NCBI RefSeq assembly: GCF_007991615.1
Contig: NZ_BJYR01000009.1
Coordinates: 153,172 to 217,171 of the forward strand
Direction of reading: 5' to 3'
From: Novosphingobium sediminis
GTDB lineage: Bacteria > Pseudomonadota > Alphaproteobacteria > Sphingomonadales > Sphingomonadaceae
Length of the DNA stretch: 64,000 nucleotides
The notes beneath the pieces were generated by a model. The model was not told the DNA's origin. It did not search any database and was given only the letters and a program-made list of their open reading frames with translations. The position numbers and the translations under genes are program-made. Below are positions 28,158 through 36,357 of this stretch, in pieces (within the stretch, counting starts at the first letter, position 1; the number at the start of each line of letters is the position of its first letter).

Positions 28158-29456
28158 CTAGCGGTTTTGCATGCGCCGGATGCGGGCTCTGACGAAGAGC
28201 ACATATCCGGCGTAGACCAGCGCGAGACCTGCCGAGCCGAGCAGGCCCGCGTGGTAGCTCCCCGTTGTATCGCGCACCGCGCCGAACGCATAGGGCGAGC
28301 CGAACGAGCCCAATTGCCACAGCGTGTTGATCGCGCCGCTGCCCATTGCAAGCTGGCGCACCGGCAGCGCGTCCGGCCACGAGGCGATGACCAGCCCGCC
28401 GGCTGCAAAGCTCACCGCCGTCTGCATGAGGTATCCGGCCACGACCGCGCCGGGTGAGGGGGCGAGGCCGATCAGCAGCAGCCCGAGCCCGGCTATGGCG
28501 CCAAAGGCCGCTGCATAGCGCAGCCGGTCTCCCGTCCGGTCCGAATACCAGCCGGCAAGCAGGATCACGATCGCTCCGTTGAAGCCGCCAAGGCTCACCA
28601 GCCAGCCGATTGTCTTCGTATCAAGCCCGCCGTTCGCCGCCAGAATGGCCGGGGCCGAAAGAACAAAGCCGTTCATCGCTCCATTGAGCAGGAATCCCGT
28701 GCAACCGAGCAGCCAGACTGTCGGATTGGCGAGGACTGCGAGCAGGTCATGCCGGTCGGCATGGCCAATCAGCGCCGCATCGCGCGCCAGCACATCGGCG
28801 ATCCAGGCCTTTTCGTCCGGCTCCAGCCAGTCCACTTCGTCTGGCCGGTCGGGCAGGAAGCGCAGGATGGCGAGGCCCATGAGGACCGCGGGCAGTCCTT
28901 GGGCAAGGAACACCCATTGCCACCCGCGCCATCCGCCAAGGCCGTCGAGCCCCAGCAGCGGCGCAGCGGTTGCTCCCATCACCACCCCCGCCAGCGCCGG
29001 GGCGATATAGATGCGGCTCACCGCGCGTCCCCGGTAGGCCTTCGGGAACCAGTGCGAGAGGTAGTAGACGATGCCCGGGAAGAACCCGGCTTCGGCAGCG
29101 CCCAGCAGGAACCGCATGAGGTAGAACTGCTGCGCGCTGCGAATGAAAATCATCCCCACCGCCAGCAAGCCCCAGGTAATCATGATCCGGGCCAGCCATT
29201 GGCGCGGGCCGAAGCGGGATGCCATCGCGCCCGATGGGATCTCGAACAGCGCGTAGCCAATATAGAACAGCCCGCCGCCAAAGCCGTAGACTGTGGCGCT
29301 GAAGCCCAGATCGACGTTCATCTGCAGCGCCGCGAAGCTGACATTCACGCGGTCGATATAGGCCATGATGTAGGCGAGCAGCAGGAACGGCAAGATGCGC
29401 AGCATCGCCTTGTTCATGGCGCGACGCGCCACGTCTATCTCGCCCGTATCCCCCAC
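28158..29456 (-). CDS. MFS transporter, anion:cation symporter (ACS/tartrate-like) family
   Basis: A 432-residue 12-helix transporter. ACS-family traits are LLLAYIMAYIDRVNVSFAAL in helix 1, GYALFEIPSGAMASRFGPRQ in loop 2-3, FLLGAAEAGFFPGIVYYLSH in helix 4 and WFPKAYRGRAVS. It probably imports an organic acid such as a phthalate- or tartrate-type carboxylate; the substrate cannot be read. Translation probably starts at GTG, with GGAG six bases upstream; an internal ATG (13 codons later) is an alternative. The gene converges on maeB with one base between stops. Confidence 0.9.
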   Translation of the reverse strand: MGDTGEIDVARRAMNKAMLRILPFLLLAYIMAYIDRVNVSFAALQMNVDLGFSATVYGFGGGLFYIGYALFEIPSGAMASRFGPRQWLARIMITWGLLAVGMIFIRSAQQFYLMRFLLGAAEAGFFPGIVYYLSHWFPKAYRGRAVSRIYIAPALAGVVMGATAAPLLGLDGLGGWRGWQWVFLAQGLPAVLMGLAILRFLPDRPDEVDWLEPDEKAWIADVLARDAALIGHADRHDLLAVLANPTVWLLGCTGFLLNGAMNGFVLSAPAILAANGGLDTKTIGWLVSLGGFNGAIVILLAGWYSDRTGDRLRYAAAFGAIAGLGLLLIGLAPSPGAVVAGYLMQTAVSFAAGGLVIASWPDALPVRQLAMGSGAINTLWQLGSFGSPYAFGAVRDTTGSYHAGLLGSAGLALVYAGYVLFVRARIRRMQNR

Positions 29457-29521
29457 GCGGTGCTCCGTCAGTCCCCGGGGCGCAGGTTGATCCGATGGTG
29501 CGCCTCAGCGCAAATGAAATG

Positions 29522-30502
29522 TCAGATCAGCCCCGCCAGCGGGCTCGACGGATCGGCGTACTTGCGGGTGCCCATGCGCCCGGCAAGGTAGGCATCGCGC
29601 CCGGCTTCGACCGCCGCCTTCATGGCGCGGGCCATGCGGATCGGATCCTTGGCTTCGGCAATCGCGGTGTTCATCAGCACACCGTCGCAGCCGAGTTCCA
29701 GCGCGACCGCGGCATCGCTCGCCGTACCCACGCCTGCATCGACCAGCACCGGCACTTTCGCGCCTTCCACGATCAGGCGGATTGTCACGCGGTTCTGGAT
29801 GCCAAGTCCGGAGCCGATCGGCGCGCCCAGCGGCATGACCGCAACGGCGCCCGCATCTTCCAGTTGCTTGGCCGCGATCGGATCATCGACGCAGTAGACC
29901 ATCGGCAGGAAGCCTTCCTTGGCCAGCACTTCGGTCGCGCGGATGGTTTCGATCATGTTGGGATAGAGCGTGCGCGCCTCGCCCAGCACTTCGAGCTTGA
30001 CCAGATCCCAGCCGCCCGCCTCGCGCGCCAGCCGCAGCGTGCGGATCGCGTCTTCGGCGGTGAAACAGCCGGCGGTGTTGGGGAGGTAGGTGATCTTCTT
30101 CGGGTCGATATAGTCCGTCAGCATCGGCGCCTTGGGATCGCTGACATTGACCCGGCGCACCGCCACGGTGACGATCTCTGCGCCCGAAGCTTCCACGGCC
30201 GCCGCGTTCTGCGCGAAGTCCTTGTACTTGCCGGTGCCGACGATCAGGCGCGAGCGGAAGGTGCGGCCCGCAACCGTCCAGGTGTCGTCATCCTGCCCGC
30301 CGCCAACGAAATGCACGATTTCCAGCACGTCGCCGTCCGCGATGTTCACGGCAGCGAGCGTCGAGCGCGGCACGATCTCGCCATTGCGCTCGACCGCTAC
30401 CTTGGCGGGATCAAGCTCTAGGCTGCGCACGAGATCGGCAATCGAACCGGGCGCGGAGCGGCGCGGTTCGCCGTTGATGGTCAGGGAGAGTTCGGTCGAC
30501 AT
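29522..30502 (-). CDS. ThiS-ThiG fusion: sulfur carrier protein/thiazole synthase
   Basis: One 326-residue polypeptide carries both partners of thiazole-phosphate synthesis for thiamine. Residues 1-69 are a ThiS ubiquitin-like fold ([26 protein letters not shown]). Residues ~73-326 are ThiG, a TIM barrel with the Schiff-base Lys169 in [56 protein letters not shown] and [12 protein letters not shown]. In free ThiS the C-terminal Gly-Gly is adenylated and thiocarboxylated, but here it is internal and followed by GQDDD. This bifunctional arrangement is known in alphaproteobacteria. Other thi biosynthetic genes are not adjacent, apart from a ThiE-like gene 6 kb away. Confidence 0.95.
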   Translation of the reverse strand: MSTELSLTINGEPRRSAPGSIADLVRSLELDPAKVAVERNGEIVPRSTLAAVNIADGDVLEIVHFVGGGQDDDTWTVAGRTFRSRLIVGTGKYKDFAQNAAAVEASGAEIVTVAVRRVNVSDPKAPMLTDYIDPKKITYLPNTAGCFTAEDAIRTLRLAREAGGWDLVKLEVLGEARTLYPNMIETIRATEVLAKEGFLPMVYCVDDPIAAKQLEDAGAVAVMPLGAPIGSGLGIQNRVTIRLIVEGAKVPVLVDAGVGTASDAAVALELGCDGVLMNTAIAEAKDPIRMARAMKAAVEAGRDAYLAGRMGTRKYADPSSPLAGLI

Positions 30503-30542
30503 AGCCGGGGGCTTTAGCGCCCGCTACGTGCGGCGCAAGCCG

Positions 30543-30929
30543 TCAGCAACCGTTCCGACGCAGGTTGACAATATGGGCAGAGGCCACAAGCACCACGCCG
30601 CAGATCGTGAGCAGCGCTTCGCCCGCGCCGTGGTCGCTGACAATCGCTGCGGCCATCAGCGCAAGGCCGGTGGTGCCGAGCGCGAGCGGCAGGCGATGAC
30701 CATGGCGCAGCGCGCCTGCGCCGATGGTGAACATCCCGACGAGAAAAGCCGCAACCAGCCCGAAGCGGTGGATCGCCGGATTGAGAAGCACGCCGCCGCC
30801 CAGACCCAGCACGCCGATCAGGAACAGCCCCGCCACGCAGTGCACCATGCACAGTCCGCTGATGAGCACGCCCAGCCGGTCAAACCGGCCGCGCAGCATC
30901 TTGGCGGAGGAGTCGGGGCGTTCTTTCAT
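30543..30929 (-). CDS. MerC-domain membrane protein
   Basis: A 128-residue protein with four hydrophobic segments. The MerC hallmark is in helix 1: FDRLGVLISGLCMVHCVAG with the Cys-x3-Cys pair, and RFGLVAAFLVGMFTIGAGAL follows. MerC proteins transport Hg(II); in sphingomonads such genes often appear outside mer operons, so metal uptake or homeostasis is likely. The start was set at MKERPDSS, not at the ATG 36 nt upstream, because that upstream stretch contains a Zur/Fur-like palindrome. No obvious Shine-Dalgarno precedes it. thiSG lies 40 nt downstream on the same strand. Confidence 0.82.
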   Translation of the reverse strand: MKERPDSSAKMLRGRFDRLGVLISGLCMVHCVAGLFLIGVLGLGGGVLLNPAIHRFGLVAAFLVGMFTIGAGALRHGHRLPLALGTTGLALMAAAIVSDHGAGEALLTICGVVLVASAHIVNLRRNGC

Positions 30930-30942
30930 GGCAGGGTCTATA

Positions 30943-30957
30943 TGTAATAGTATCACA
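30943..30957. promoter_or_regulatory. Candidate Zur/Fur-family box upstream of merC
   Basis: On the minus strand TGTGATACTATTACA fits the alphaproteobacterial Zur-type dyad TGTTATANTATAACA at 13 of 15 positions. It is 14 nt upstream of the merC start, within the expected promoter, and stands out as AT-rich in a GC-rich setting. It suggests zinc- or iron-dependent repression of merC; it also lies between merC and the divergent heme A synthase. Confidence 0.5.
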
Positions 30958-31062
30958 TAACGCAATGCTCATCCGGCACTCCGGTGATTCCCTTATTCTC
31001 GTAGCTGCGCATGCCCCCATTGGCGCTTGCGTTTCAGCGCCTTGGCGAGCAGAGGCGCGGCC

Positions 31063-32133
31063 ATGGACGCTGTAGCCATGGCCCCGGCCCGTAACCGCAC
31101 CGCCAACCCTGCGCCGCTGGCGCTTGCACGCTGGCTCATGGTCGTCGCCCTGATGATCGTTGCCATCGTGGTTGTCGGAGGGATCACCCGCCTCACTGAA
31201 TCGGGTGTTTCGATCACCGAATGGAAGCCCGTTTCCGGCGCGCTCCCGCCACTGACCGAGGCAGACTGGCAGGCAGAGTTCGCCAAGTACCAGCAGACGC
31301 CGCAGTATGTGCTCGTCAATGGCCCTGCTGGCATGACGCTGGCCACCTACAAGTTCATCTTCTTCTGGGAGTGGGTGCACCGCTTGCTCGCGCGCGCGAT
31401 CGGTATGGCTTTCGCGCTGCCGCTTGCGTGGTTCTGGCTGCGCGGTCGGATCCCGGCGGGCTACAAACCGCGCCTCCTCGCGCTGCTGGCGCTGGGCGCG
31501 CTGCAGGGCGCGGTTGGCTGGTGGATGGTGAAGTCCGGCATCGCCCACGATATCAAGGTCAGCCATTTCCGCCTCGCCGCGCACTTGCTCGTGGCGCTGA
31601 CGACGCTCGCGGGTGTCGTGTGGACGATGCTCGACCTGCGGGCGCTGTCGCGCGGCGAACCCCGCGCAAGGCTCACCGGCTTCGCCGCGCTCGCGCTTGC
31701 CATGCTGCTGGTGCAGCTGTTCTACGGCGCACTGCTCGCTGGCATGCGCGCCGGCACCGTCGCAGGGGGCGGCTGGTTCAATTGGGACGTCTGGCCGCTG
31801 ATGCAGGGCGCGTTCTTCCCGGCTGGTATCGAGTGGTCGCTCGGCGCGGCGCACGCCTTCTTCTCCGATCCCTACCTCGTCCACTTCATCCACCGCTGGT
31901 GGGCCTGGGCCGTCGTCGCGGTGCTCGTCGTGATGGGGCGCAAGTTGCGCAGGGCTGGCGCGCGCCCGGTCTCTGTCGCGATCCACAGCGCCTTCGGCAC
32001 GCAGATCGTGCTCGGCATCGCCACGGTAATGAGCGGCGTGACGATCTGGATCGCGGTCCTCCACCAACTCACCGGCGCCTTGTTGGTGGCCTGCACGGCG
32101 TGGGGCGCGCACCGGCTCGGCAAGCAGGTTTAG
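31063..32133 (+). CDS. ctaA: Heme A synthase (COX15/CtaA)
   Basis: The 356-residue integral membrane enzyme oxidises heme O to heme A for cytochrome aa3-type oxidases. It has eight helices and the four heme-ligand His regions: FFWEWVHRLLARAIG, SHFRLAAHLLVAL, VHFIHRWWAWAVV and IAVLHQLTGALL. The signature GGITRLTESGVSITEWKPV follows helix 1. This is the long alphaproteobacterial/mitochondrial type. The start ATG has AGAGG seven bases upstream. It is divergent from merC and followed by the rplM-rpsI genes. Confidence 0.95.
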   Translation: MDAVAMAPARNRTANPAPLALARWLMVVALMIVAIVVVGGITRLTESGVSITEWKPVSGALPPLTEADWQAEFAKYQQTPQYVLVNGPAGMTLATYKFIFFWEWVHRLLARAIGMAFALPLAWFWLRGRIPAGYKPRLLALLALGALQGAVGWWMVKSGIAHDIKVSHFRLAAHLLVALTTLAGVVWTMLDLRALSRGEPRARLTGFAALALAMLLVQLFYGALLAGMRAGTVAGGGWFNWDVWPLMQGAFFPAGIEWSLGAAHAFFSDPYLVHFIHRWWAWAVVAVLVVMGRKLRRAGARPVSVAIHSAFGTQIVLGIATVMSGVTIWIAVLHQLTGALLVACTAWGAHRLGKQV

Positions 32134-32136
32134 CTA

Positions 32137-32156
32137 AGAGGTATTATTTTACCTCT
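32137..32156. terminator. Hairpin between ctaA and rplM
   Basis: Perfect stem AGAGGTA/TACCTCT with loop TTATTT, 3 nt after the ctaA stop. There is no proper T-run afterwards (CCCAAAAC), so it may be a weak terminator or a regulatory element in the rplM leader. Confidence 0.45.
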
Positions 32157-32175
32157 CCCAAAACCCGCAGTTTGC

Positions 32176-32204
32176 TTGACTCTTTGCCCTGTTTGCAACA
32201 AAGG
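32176..32204 (+). promoter_or_regulatory. Possible sigma-70-type promoter of rplM-rpsI
   Basis: TTGACT at 32176 is a good -35 match about 100 nt upstream of rplM. The -10 at the proper distance (near AACAAAGG) is poor, as is common in alphaproteobacteria. The leader between it and rplM is about 70 nt. Confidence 0.3.
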
Positions 32205-32275
32205 CGCGCTTCCTCGCCATGGGGCTCGCTTCGGCGTCCTCTTGGCGTACCACAATTCCAGGATGGGTTTCAGCC

Positions 32276-32755
32276 ATGAAGGCGCTCACGAAAGTCACCC
32301 GGTCGATCAAGCCGGCCGAGGTGGAAAAGAAGTGGCATCTCATTGATGCCGATGGCCTCGTTGTCGGCCGTCTCGCGGTGGTTATCGCGAATCACCTGCG
32401 CGGCAAGCACAAGCCGAGCTACACCCCGCACGTCGATTGCGGCGATCATGTCGTCGTCATCAACGCCGACAAGGTGAAGCTGACGGGCAACAAGCTCAAG
32501 GACAAGATCTACTACAAGCACACCGGCTATGCCGGCGGCATCAAGGAAGTCACCGCGGACAAGGTCCTCGGTGGTCGCTTCCCTGAGCGCGTGCTGGAGA
32601 AGGCCGTTGAGCGCATGATCCCGCGCGGCCCGCTCGGCCGTGCGCAGATGCGCGCGCTGCATCTCTATGCCGGTGCCGAGCATCCCCACGCGGGGACGCA
32701 GCCCGAGCCGCTCGACGTCGCGTCGATGAACCGCAAGAACAAGGTGGGTGCGTAA
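32276..32755 (+). CDS. rplM: 50S ribosomal protein L13
   Basis: A 159-residue L13, an early-assembly protein of the large subunit that binds 23S rRNA. Recognisable parts: [55 protein letters not shown], and [19 protein letters not shown] with [17 protein letters not shown]. The start was moved to [10 protein letters not shown], the usual alphaproteobacterial N-terminus. It is followed 3 nt later by rpsI, the universal L13-S9 operon. Confidence 0.98.
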   Translation: MKALTKVTRSIKPAEVEKKWHLIDADGLVVGRLAVVIANHLRGKHKPSYTPHVDCGDHVVVINADKVKLTGNKLKDKIYYKHTGYAGGIKEVTADKVLGGRFPERVLEKAVERMIPRGPLGRAQMRALHLYAGAEHPHAGTQPEPLDVASMNRKNKVGA

Positions 32756-32758
32756 GCC

Positions 32759-33295
32759 ATGTCCGACACCGATACCGTCTCCAGCCTCGCGGATCTCAAG
32801 GATCTGACCTCGGCTGCCGCCGCCGCTGCTCCTGCCGCCTCGGCTCCCGAAGCGCCCCGCGCTCCCTCGGCTCCCGCCGCGCCGCTGCGCGAGCGTGAAG
32901 TCGATGCGCAGGGCCGTTCCTACGCCACCGGCCGCCGCAAGGACGCCGTTGCCCGCGTGTGGATCAAGCCCGGCTCGGGCAAGATCACCGTCAACGGCCG
33001 CGATCAGGAAGTGTACTTCGCACGTCCGACGCTGCGTCTCGTCATCAACCAGCCGTTCGAAGTGGCTGATCGGTCGGGTCAGTACGACGTGATCGCCACC
33101 GTCAAGGGCGGCGGTCTCTCGGGCCAGGCCGGTGCGGTCAAGCACGGCATCTCGCAGGCGCTCTCGAAGTTCGAGCCCGCGCTGCGCAGCGCCGTCAAGG
33201 CCGCCGGGTTCCTCACCCGCGACCCGCGCGTCGTCGAACGCAAGAAGTACGGCAAGGCCAAGGCCCGCAAGAGCTTCCAGTTCTCGAAGCGCTAA
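32759..33295 (+). CDS. rpsI: 30S ribosomal protein S9
   Basis: A 178-residue S9. The core begins about residue 51 with [20 protein letters not shown], then [20 protein letters not shown] and the C-terminal [17 protein letters not shown] tail that reaches the ribosomal P site. The first ~50 residues are an Ala/Pro-rich extension ([20 protein letters not shown]) found in sphingomonads and other alphaproteobacteria. It ends in a strong bidirectional terminator. Confidence 0.98.
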   Translation: MSDTDTVSSLADLKDLTSAAAAAAPAASAPEAPRAPSAPAAPLREREVDAQGRSYATGRRKDAVARVWIKPGSGKITVNGRDQEVYFARPTLRLVINQPFEVADRSGQYDVIATVKGGGLSGQAGAVKHGISQALSKFEPALRSAVKAAGFLTRDPRVVERKKYGKAKARKSFQFSKR

Positions 33296-33355
33296 ACGCG
33301 CTTCGGCTGGCAGTTCTCGAAGCCCTAAGGGTTTCGGGAAACCGGAAACAGAAAA

Positions 33356-33384
33356 GGGCGCCGGGCTATCCCGGCGCCCTTTTT
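33356..33384. terminator. Strong bidirectional rho-independent terminator after rpsI
   Basis: A perfect 10-bp stem GGGCGCCGGG/CCCGGCGCCC with loop CTAT is followed by TTTTT on the plus strand and preceded by AAAA, so it also ends in a T-run on the minus strand. It separates rpsI from the converging DUF1244 gene. Confidence 0.93.
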
Positions 33385-33426
33385 CTATGCGCGCAGTTCA
33401 ATGGCAGGGCGATCAGTGCCGGACAA

Positions 33427-33756
33427 TCAGTGGCCGGGGGCGTTGCGCTTCATGCTCTCGGCCATGCGGGCAAGTTGCTCGGGCGTCGCTTCGGTCTGAT
33501 AGCGCGCCTTCCACTCATCGGCGGGCAGGCCGTGGATCACTTCGCGGGCCGCGGCCTTGTCGAGCCCGGCCCCGGCATCGTTGATCCAGTCGGCCAGACA
33601 GTTGCGGCAAAAGCCGGCCAGGCCCATGAGTTCGATGTTCTGCGCGTCGTGCCGGTGGCGCAAATGCCTGACAAGGCGGCGGAACGCGGCGGCGGCTACG
33701 TCGTCGGGAACGGTGTCGAGGGCATCGGGCGATGAAATTTCTGCATTCGTATCCAT
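33427..33756 (-). CDS. DUF1244 family protein
   Basis: A 109-residue helical protein of the DUF1244 family. The defining motif is IELMGLAGFCRNCLADW (residues ~41-57), with a CxxC that may bind metal, preceded by AFRRLVRHLRHRHDAQN. A C-terminal YQTEATPEQLARMAESM helix follows. The family is conserved in alpha- and gammaproteobacteria without a known function. The start was set at MDTNAEISS; the longer frame upstream is a shadow of the divergent pyruvate kinase gene. It lies 63 nt from the pyk start, so the two share a promoter region. Confidence 0.88.
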   Translation of the reverse strand: MDTNAEISSPDALDTVPDDVAAAAFRRLVRHLRHRHDAQNIELMGLAGFCRNCLADWINDAGAGLDKAAAREVIHGLPADEWKARYQTEATPEQLARMAESMKRNAPGH

Positions 33757-33819
33757 TGGGTTCGTCCTTGGGTTTTCAAGGTAGGTAGGCCATAGGGCGG
33801 GCGCATTCAATTCGAGGTG

Positions 33820-35280
33820 ATGGACGTGGCAAAACTGGATCCCCGTGGCCGCAAGGTAAAGATCCTTGCCACCGTCGGACCTGCCAGCCGTTCGCCGGAA
33901 ATGCTCGAGAAGCTGTTCCGCGCCGGGGCTGACGCCTTCCGCGTCAACATGAGCCACGGCGAACATGCGGTCCATGCCGAAACTATCGCCGCGATTCGCG
34001 CGCTGGAGCGCAAGGTCAACCGGCCGATCACGATCCTGTGCGATCTGCAGGGGCCCAAGCTGCGCGTCGGCAAGTTCAAGGAAGGCCGTGCGGTCATCCG
34101 CCATTCGGGCCACTTCACGCTCGATCGCAATCCCGAACCGGGTGACGAAAACCGCGTCCAGTTGCCGCATCCAGAACTGTTCGGCATCCTGCGGCCCGGT
34201 CAGCGTCTGCTGATCGACGACGGCAAGCTGCGCCTGCGCGTGATCCGCGCTGACGACAACGAAATCCTCTGCTCGGCCGAAGTCGGCGGGGTGATTTCCG
34301 ATCGCAAGGGCGTAAACGTGCCCGACGCGGTGATCCCGGTGCCGGCGATGACCGACAAGGATCGCCGCGACCTCGCCTTCGCCGTCAGCCAGAATGCCGA
34401 CTGGATCGCACTGTCGTTCGTTCAGCGCCCCGAAGACGTCGCCGAAGCCCGCCGCCTGATGGGTGGTCACGGCTCGCTCATGGCCAAGATCGAGAAGCCG
34501 GCGGCTATTTCGCGGCTCGACGAGATTCTCGAAATTGCTGACGGCCTGATGGTCGCGCGCGGCGATCTCGGTGTCGAACTCAATCCCGAGCAGGTCCCCC
34601 CGCTGCAGAAGCGCATCGTCGAAAAGGCGCGGCGCGAGGGCAAGCCAGTCGTGGTCGCGACACAGATGCTCGAATCGATGATCGAGAGCCCGACGCCGAC
34701 CCGCGCCGAAGTTTCTGACGTCGCCAATGCTGTTTACGACGGCGCCGATGCCGTGATGCTGTCCGCCGAAACCGCCGCCGGCGCCTGGCCCGAGGAAGCG
34801 GTGACGATCATGGACCGCATCGCCAGCGAGGTCGAGAAAGACCCCGGCTATGCCGCGCGCGTCCACTTCATCGAGACGCGCCCCGATCCCACTACGGCCG
34901 ACGCGCTGGCCGAGGCCTGCGCCAGCATCGCCAAGGCAATTCCGATCGCCGGGATCATCATCTTCACCGGCTCGGGCTCAACCGCCCGCCGCGTCGCGCG
35001 CGAACGGCCCGGTGTGCCGATGCTCGTCCTCACGCCCTCCACGCAGACCGCGCGCAAGCTCGGCCTGCTGTGGGGCGCGCATGCCGTGATCACCAAGGAT
35101 ATCGGCAGCTTCGAGGAGATGATCGCCAAGGGCAAGCGCATGGCGCTGCGCCACGCGTTCGGCACCGCTGGCTCGCGCCTCATCACGCTGGCGGGCGTGC
35201 CGTTCGGTACGCCGGGTTCGACCAACCTGCTGCACATGGTGACGCTGTCCGGCGACGAACTCGCCAAGCATCAGGGCTGA
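33820..35280 (+). CDS. pyk: Pyruvate kinase
   Basis: The 486-residue enzyme makes pyruvate and ATP from phosphoenolpyruvate and ADP, the last step of glycolysis. Signatures: KILATVGPASRSPEMLEKLF, FRVNMSHGEH, ILCDLQGPKLRVGKF, the catalytic LMAKIEKPAAISRLDEI, MVARGDLGVEL, ATQMLESMIESPTPTRAEVS and DAVMLSAETAAG. The C-terminal regulatory domain is complete (GSGSTARRVARERPGVPMLV). Start is the ATG; a GTG three bases earlier is also in frame. The gene is divergent from DUF1244. Confidence 0.97.
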   Translation: MDVAKLDPRGRKVKILATVGPASRSPEMLEKLFRAGADAFRVNMSHGEHAVHAETIAAIRALERKVNRPITILCDLQGPKLRVGKFKEGRAVIRHSGHFTLDRNPEPGDENRVQLPHPELFGILRPGQRLLIDDGKLRLRVIRADDNEILCSAEVGGVISDRKGVNVPDAVIPVPAMTDKDRRDLAFAVSQNADWIALSFVQRPEDVAEARRLMGGHGSLMAKIEKPAAISRLDEILEIADGLMVARGDLGVELNPEQVPPLQKRIVEKARREGKPVVVATQMLESMIESPTPTRAEVSDVANAVYDGADAVMLSAETAAGAWPEEAVTIMDRIASEVEKDPGYAARVHFIETRPDPTTADALAEACASIAKAIPIAGIIIFTGSGSTARRVARERPGVPMLVLTPSTQTARKLGLLWGAHAVITKDIGSFEEMIAKGKRMALRHAFGTAGSRLITLAGVPFGTPGSTNLLHMVTLSGDELAKHQG

Positions 35281-35298
35281 TACGGAAGGCTTGAGGAT

Positions 35299-35589
35299 TC
35301 AGCGCAGGCTGGTCGTCATCGCGAGCACGCCAACCGCGACGATGAGCGTGCCGAGGCCGATCATGAAGCTCTTGTCCGCCACCGCTTCGAATCCCTCGGC
35401 CCGCGCATCGTTGCGCAGCGCGAGATAGGAAAAGAAGCAACTGATCGAAAAGCTGGCGGCGGAAAGCCATGCAATCTCGTCCGCCATCGTCTTGCCGCCG
35501 CTGTCTGAAATCCTGAGACCGGCAATCAGCAGGAGCGAGATGCCAAGCAGGTTGCTGGCGGCGTTGAGGATGTGATGGGTGCGGCTCAT
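35299..35589 (-). CDS. Small membrane protein, unknown function
   Basis: A 96-residue protein with three hydrophobic segments: LLGISLLLIAGLRI, WLSAASFSISCFFSYLAL and FMIGLGTLIVAVGVLAMT. The pattern matches small uncharacterised membrane proteins found in many proteobacteria. It converges with pyk (18 nt between stops) and is upstream of nothing on its strand. No function can be given. Confidence 0.65.
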   Translation of the reverse strand: MSRTHHILNAASNLLGISLLLIAGLRISDSGGKTMADEIAWLSAASFSISCFFSYLALRNDARAEGFEAVADKSFMIGLGTLIVAVGVLAMTTSLR

Positions 35590-35654
35590 GGTGCCGCTTC
35601 AAAGGCCGCACGGGCTTAAGCCGTGCTGAACAATTGCCTGTAGCGGGCCTACGT

Positions 35655-36335
35655 TCAGCTCCGCGCGCCGAATAGCGCAGAGCCGACGCGCACATGCGTC
35701 GCGCCCAGCATGACCGCGGTCTCGAAGTCGTCGCTCATACCCATGGACCGCGCGGCGAGGCCATTGTCGTCGGCCAGCTTGGCGAGGAGAGCAAAAAACG
35801 GCGCTGCCTCGATCTCCGCAGGCGGTACACACATCAGGCCAATCACCGGCAGCTCCGCCGTTCGCGCTTCGCCGAGCAGCGCGTGCAGGTCTGCCACCGC
35901 GCAGCCGCCCTTCTGGGCCTCGTCGCCGATGTTGACCTGCACGAACAGCGGCACACGCCGCCCCGCCTTGTCCATCGCGCGGGCAAGGGCCGTCAGCAGC
36001 GAGGGCCGATCGAGCGAATGGATGCAATCGAAGCGCCGCACCGCGTCCTCCGCCTTGTTCGACTGGAGCTGGCCGACGAGATGCAACCGGATATCCGGCC
36101 ATGCCTCCTGCAGCGCCGGCCACTTGGCATCCGCTTCCTGCACGCGGTTCTCGCCAAACACGCGCTGGCCTTCTTGGATCAGCGGCAGGATCGCTTCCGC
36201 CGGCTGCGTCTTGGAAACCGCGACCAGTGTCACGTCCGCTGCCTTGCGGCGGGCGATGGCAGCAGAGCGGGCGATGCGCTCGCGCACGGCGCCGAGCGGA
36301 GTCAGGGTGGCCAAAGCGGCCTCTGGATCGGTCAT
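35655..36335 (-). CDS. yggS: YggS/PROSC-family pyridoxal phosphate homeostasis protein
   Basis: A 226-residue single-domain TIM-barrel protein that binds PLP without catalysing a reaction and balances PLP supply to enzymes. The PLP-binding Lys42 is in TLVAVSKTQP, then VFGENRVQEADAKWPAL, IRLHLVGQLQSNKAEDAV, PLFVQVNIGDEAQKGGCAV, GLMCVPP and SMGMSDDFETAVMLGATHVR with VGSALFG. All family motifs are intact. It is divergent from a ThiE-like gene with only 22 nt between start codons. Confidence 0.95.
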   Translation of the reverse strand: MTDPEAALATLTPLGAVRERIARSAAIARRKAADVTLVAVSKTQPAEAILPLIQEGQRVFGENRVQEADAKWPALQEAWPDIRLHLVGQLQSNKAEDAVRRFDCIHSLDRPSLLTALARAMDKAGRRVPLFVQVNIGDEAQKGGCAVADLHALLGEARTAELPVIGLMCVPPAEIEAAPFFALLAKLADDNGLAARSMGMSDDFETAVMLGATHVRVGSALFGARS

Positions 36336-36357
36336 GGGGCGGTGCTATAGGCTCGAT

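Noticed and set aside
25703..28408. 901-residue minus-strand frame opposite maeB
   Set aside because: Mirror of the malic enzyme reading frame, with the usual His/Arg/Asp-rich antisense composition of GC-rich genes.
30930..30965. Upstream ATG adding 12 residues to MerC
   Set aside because: That stretch contains the Zur-like palindrome and lacks a ribosome site; the inner ATG gives the family-typical N-terminus.
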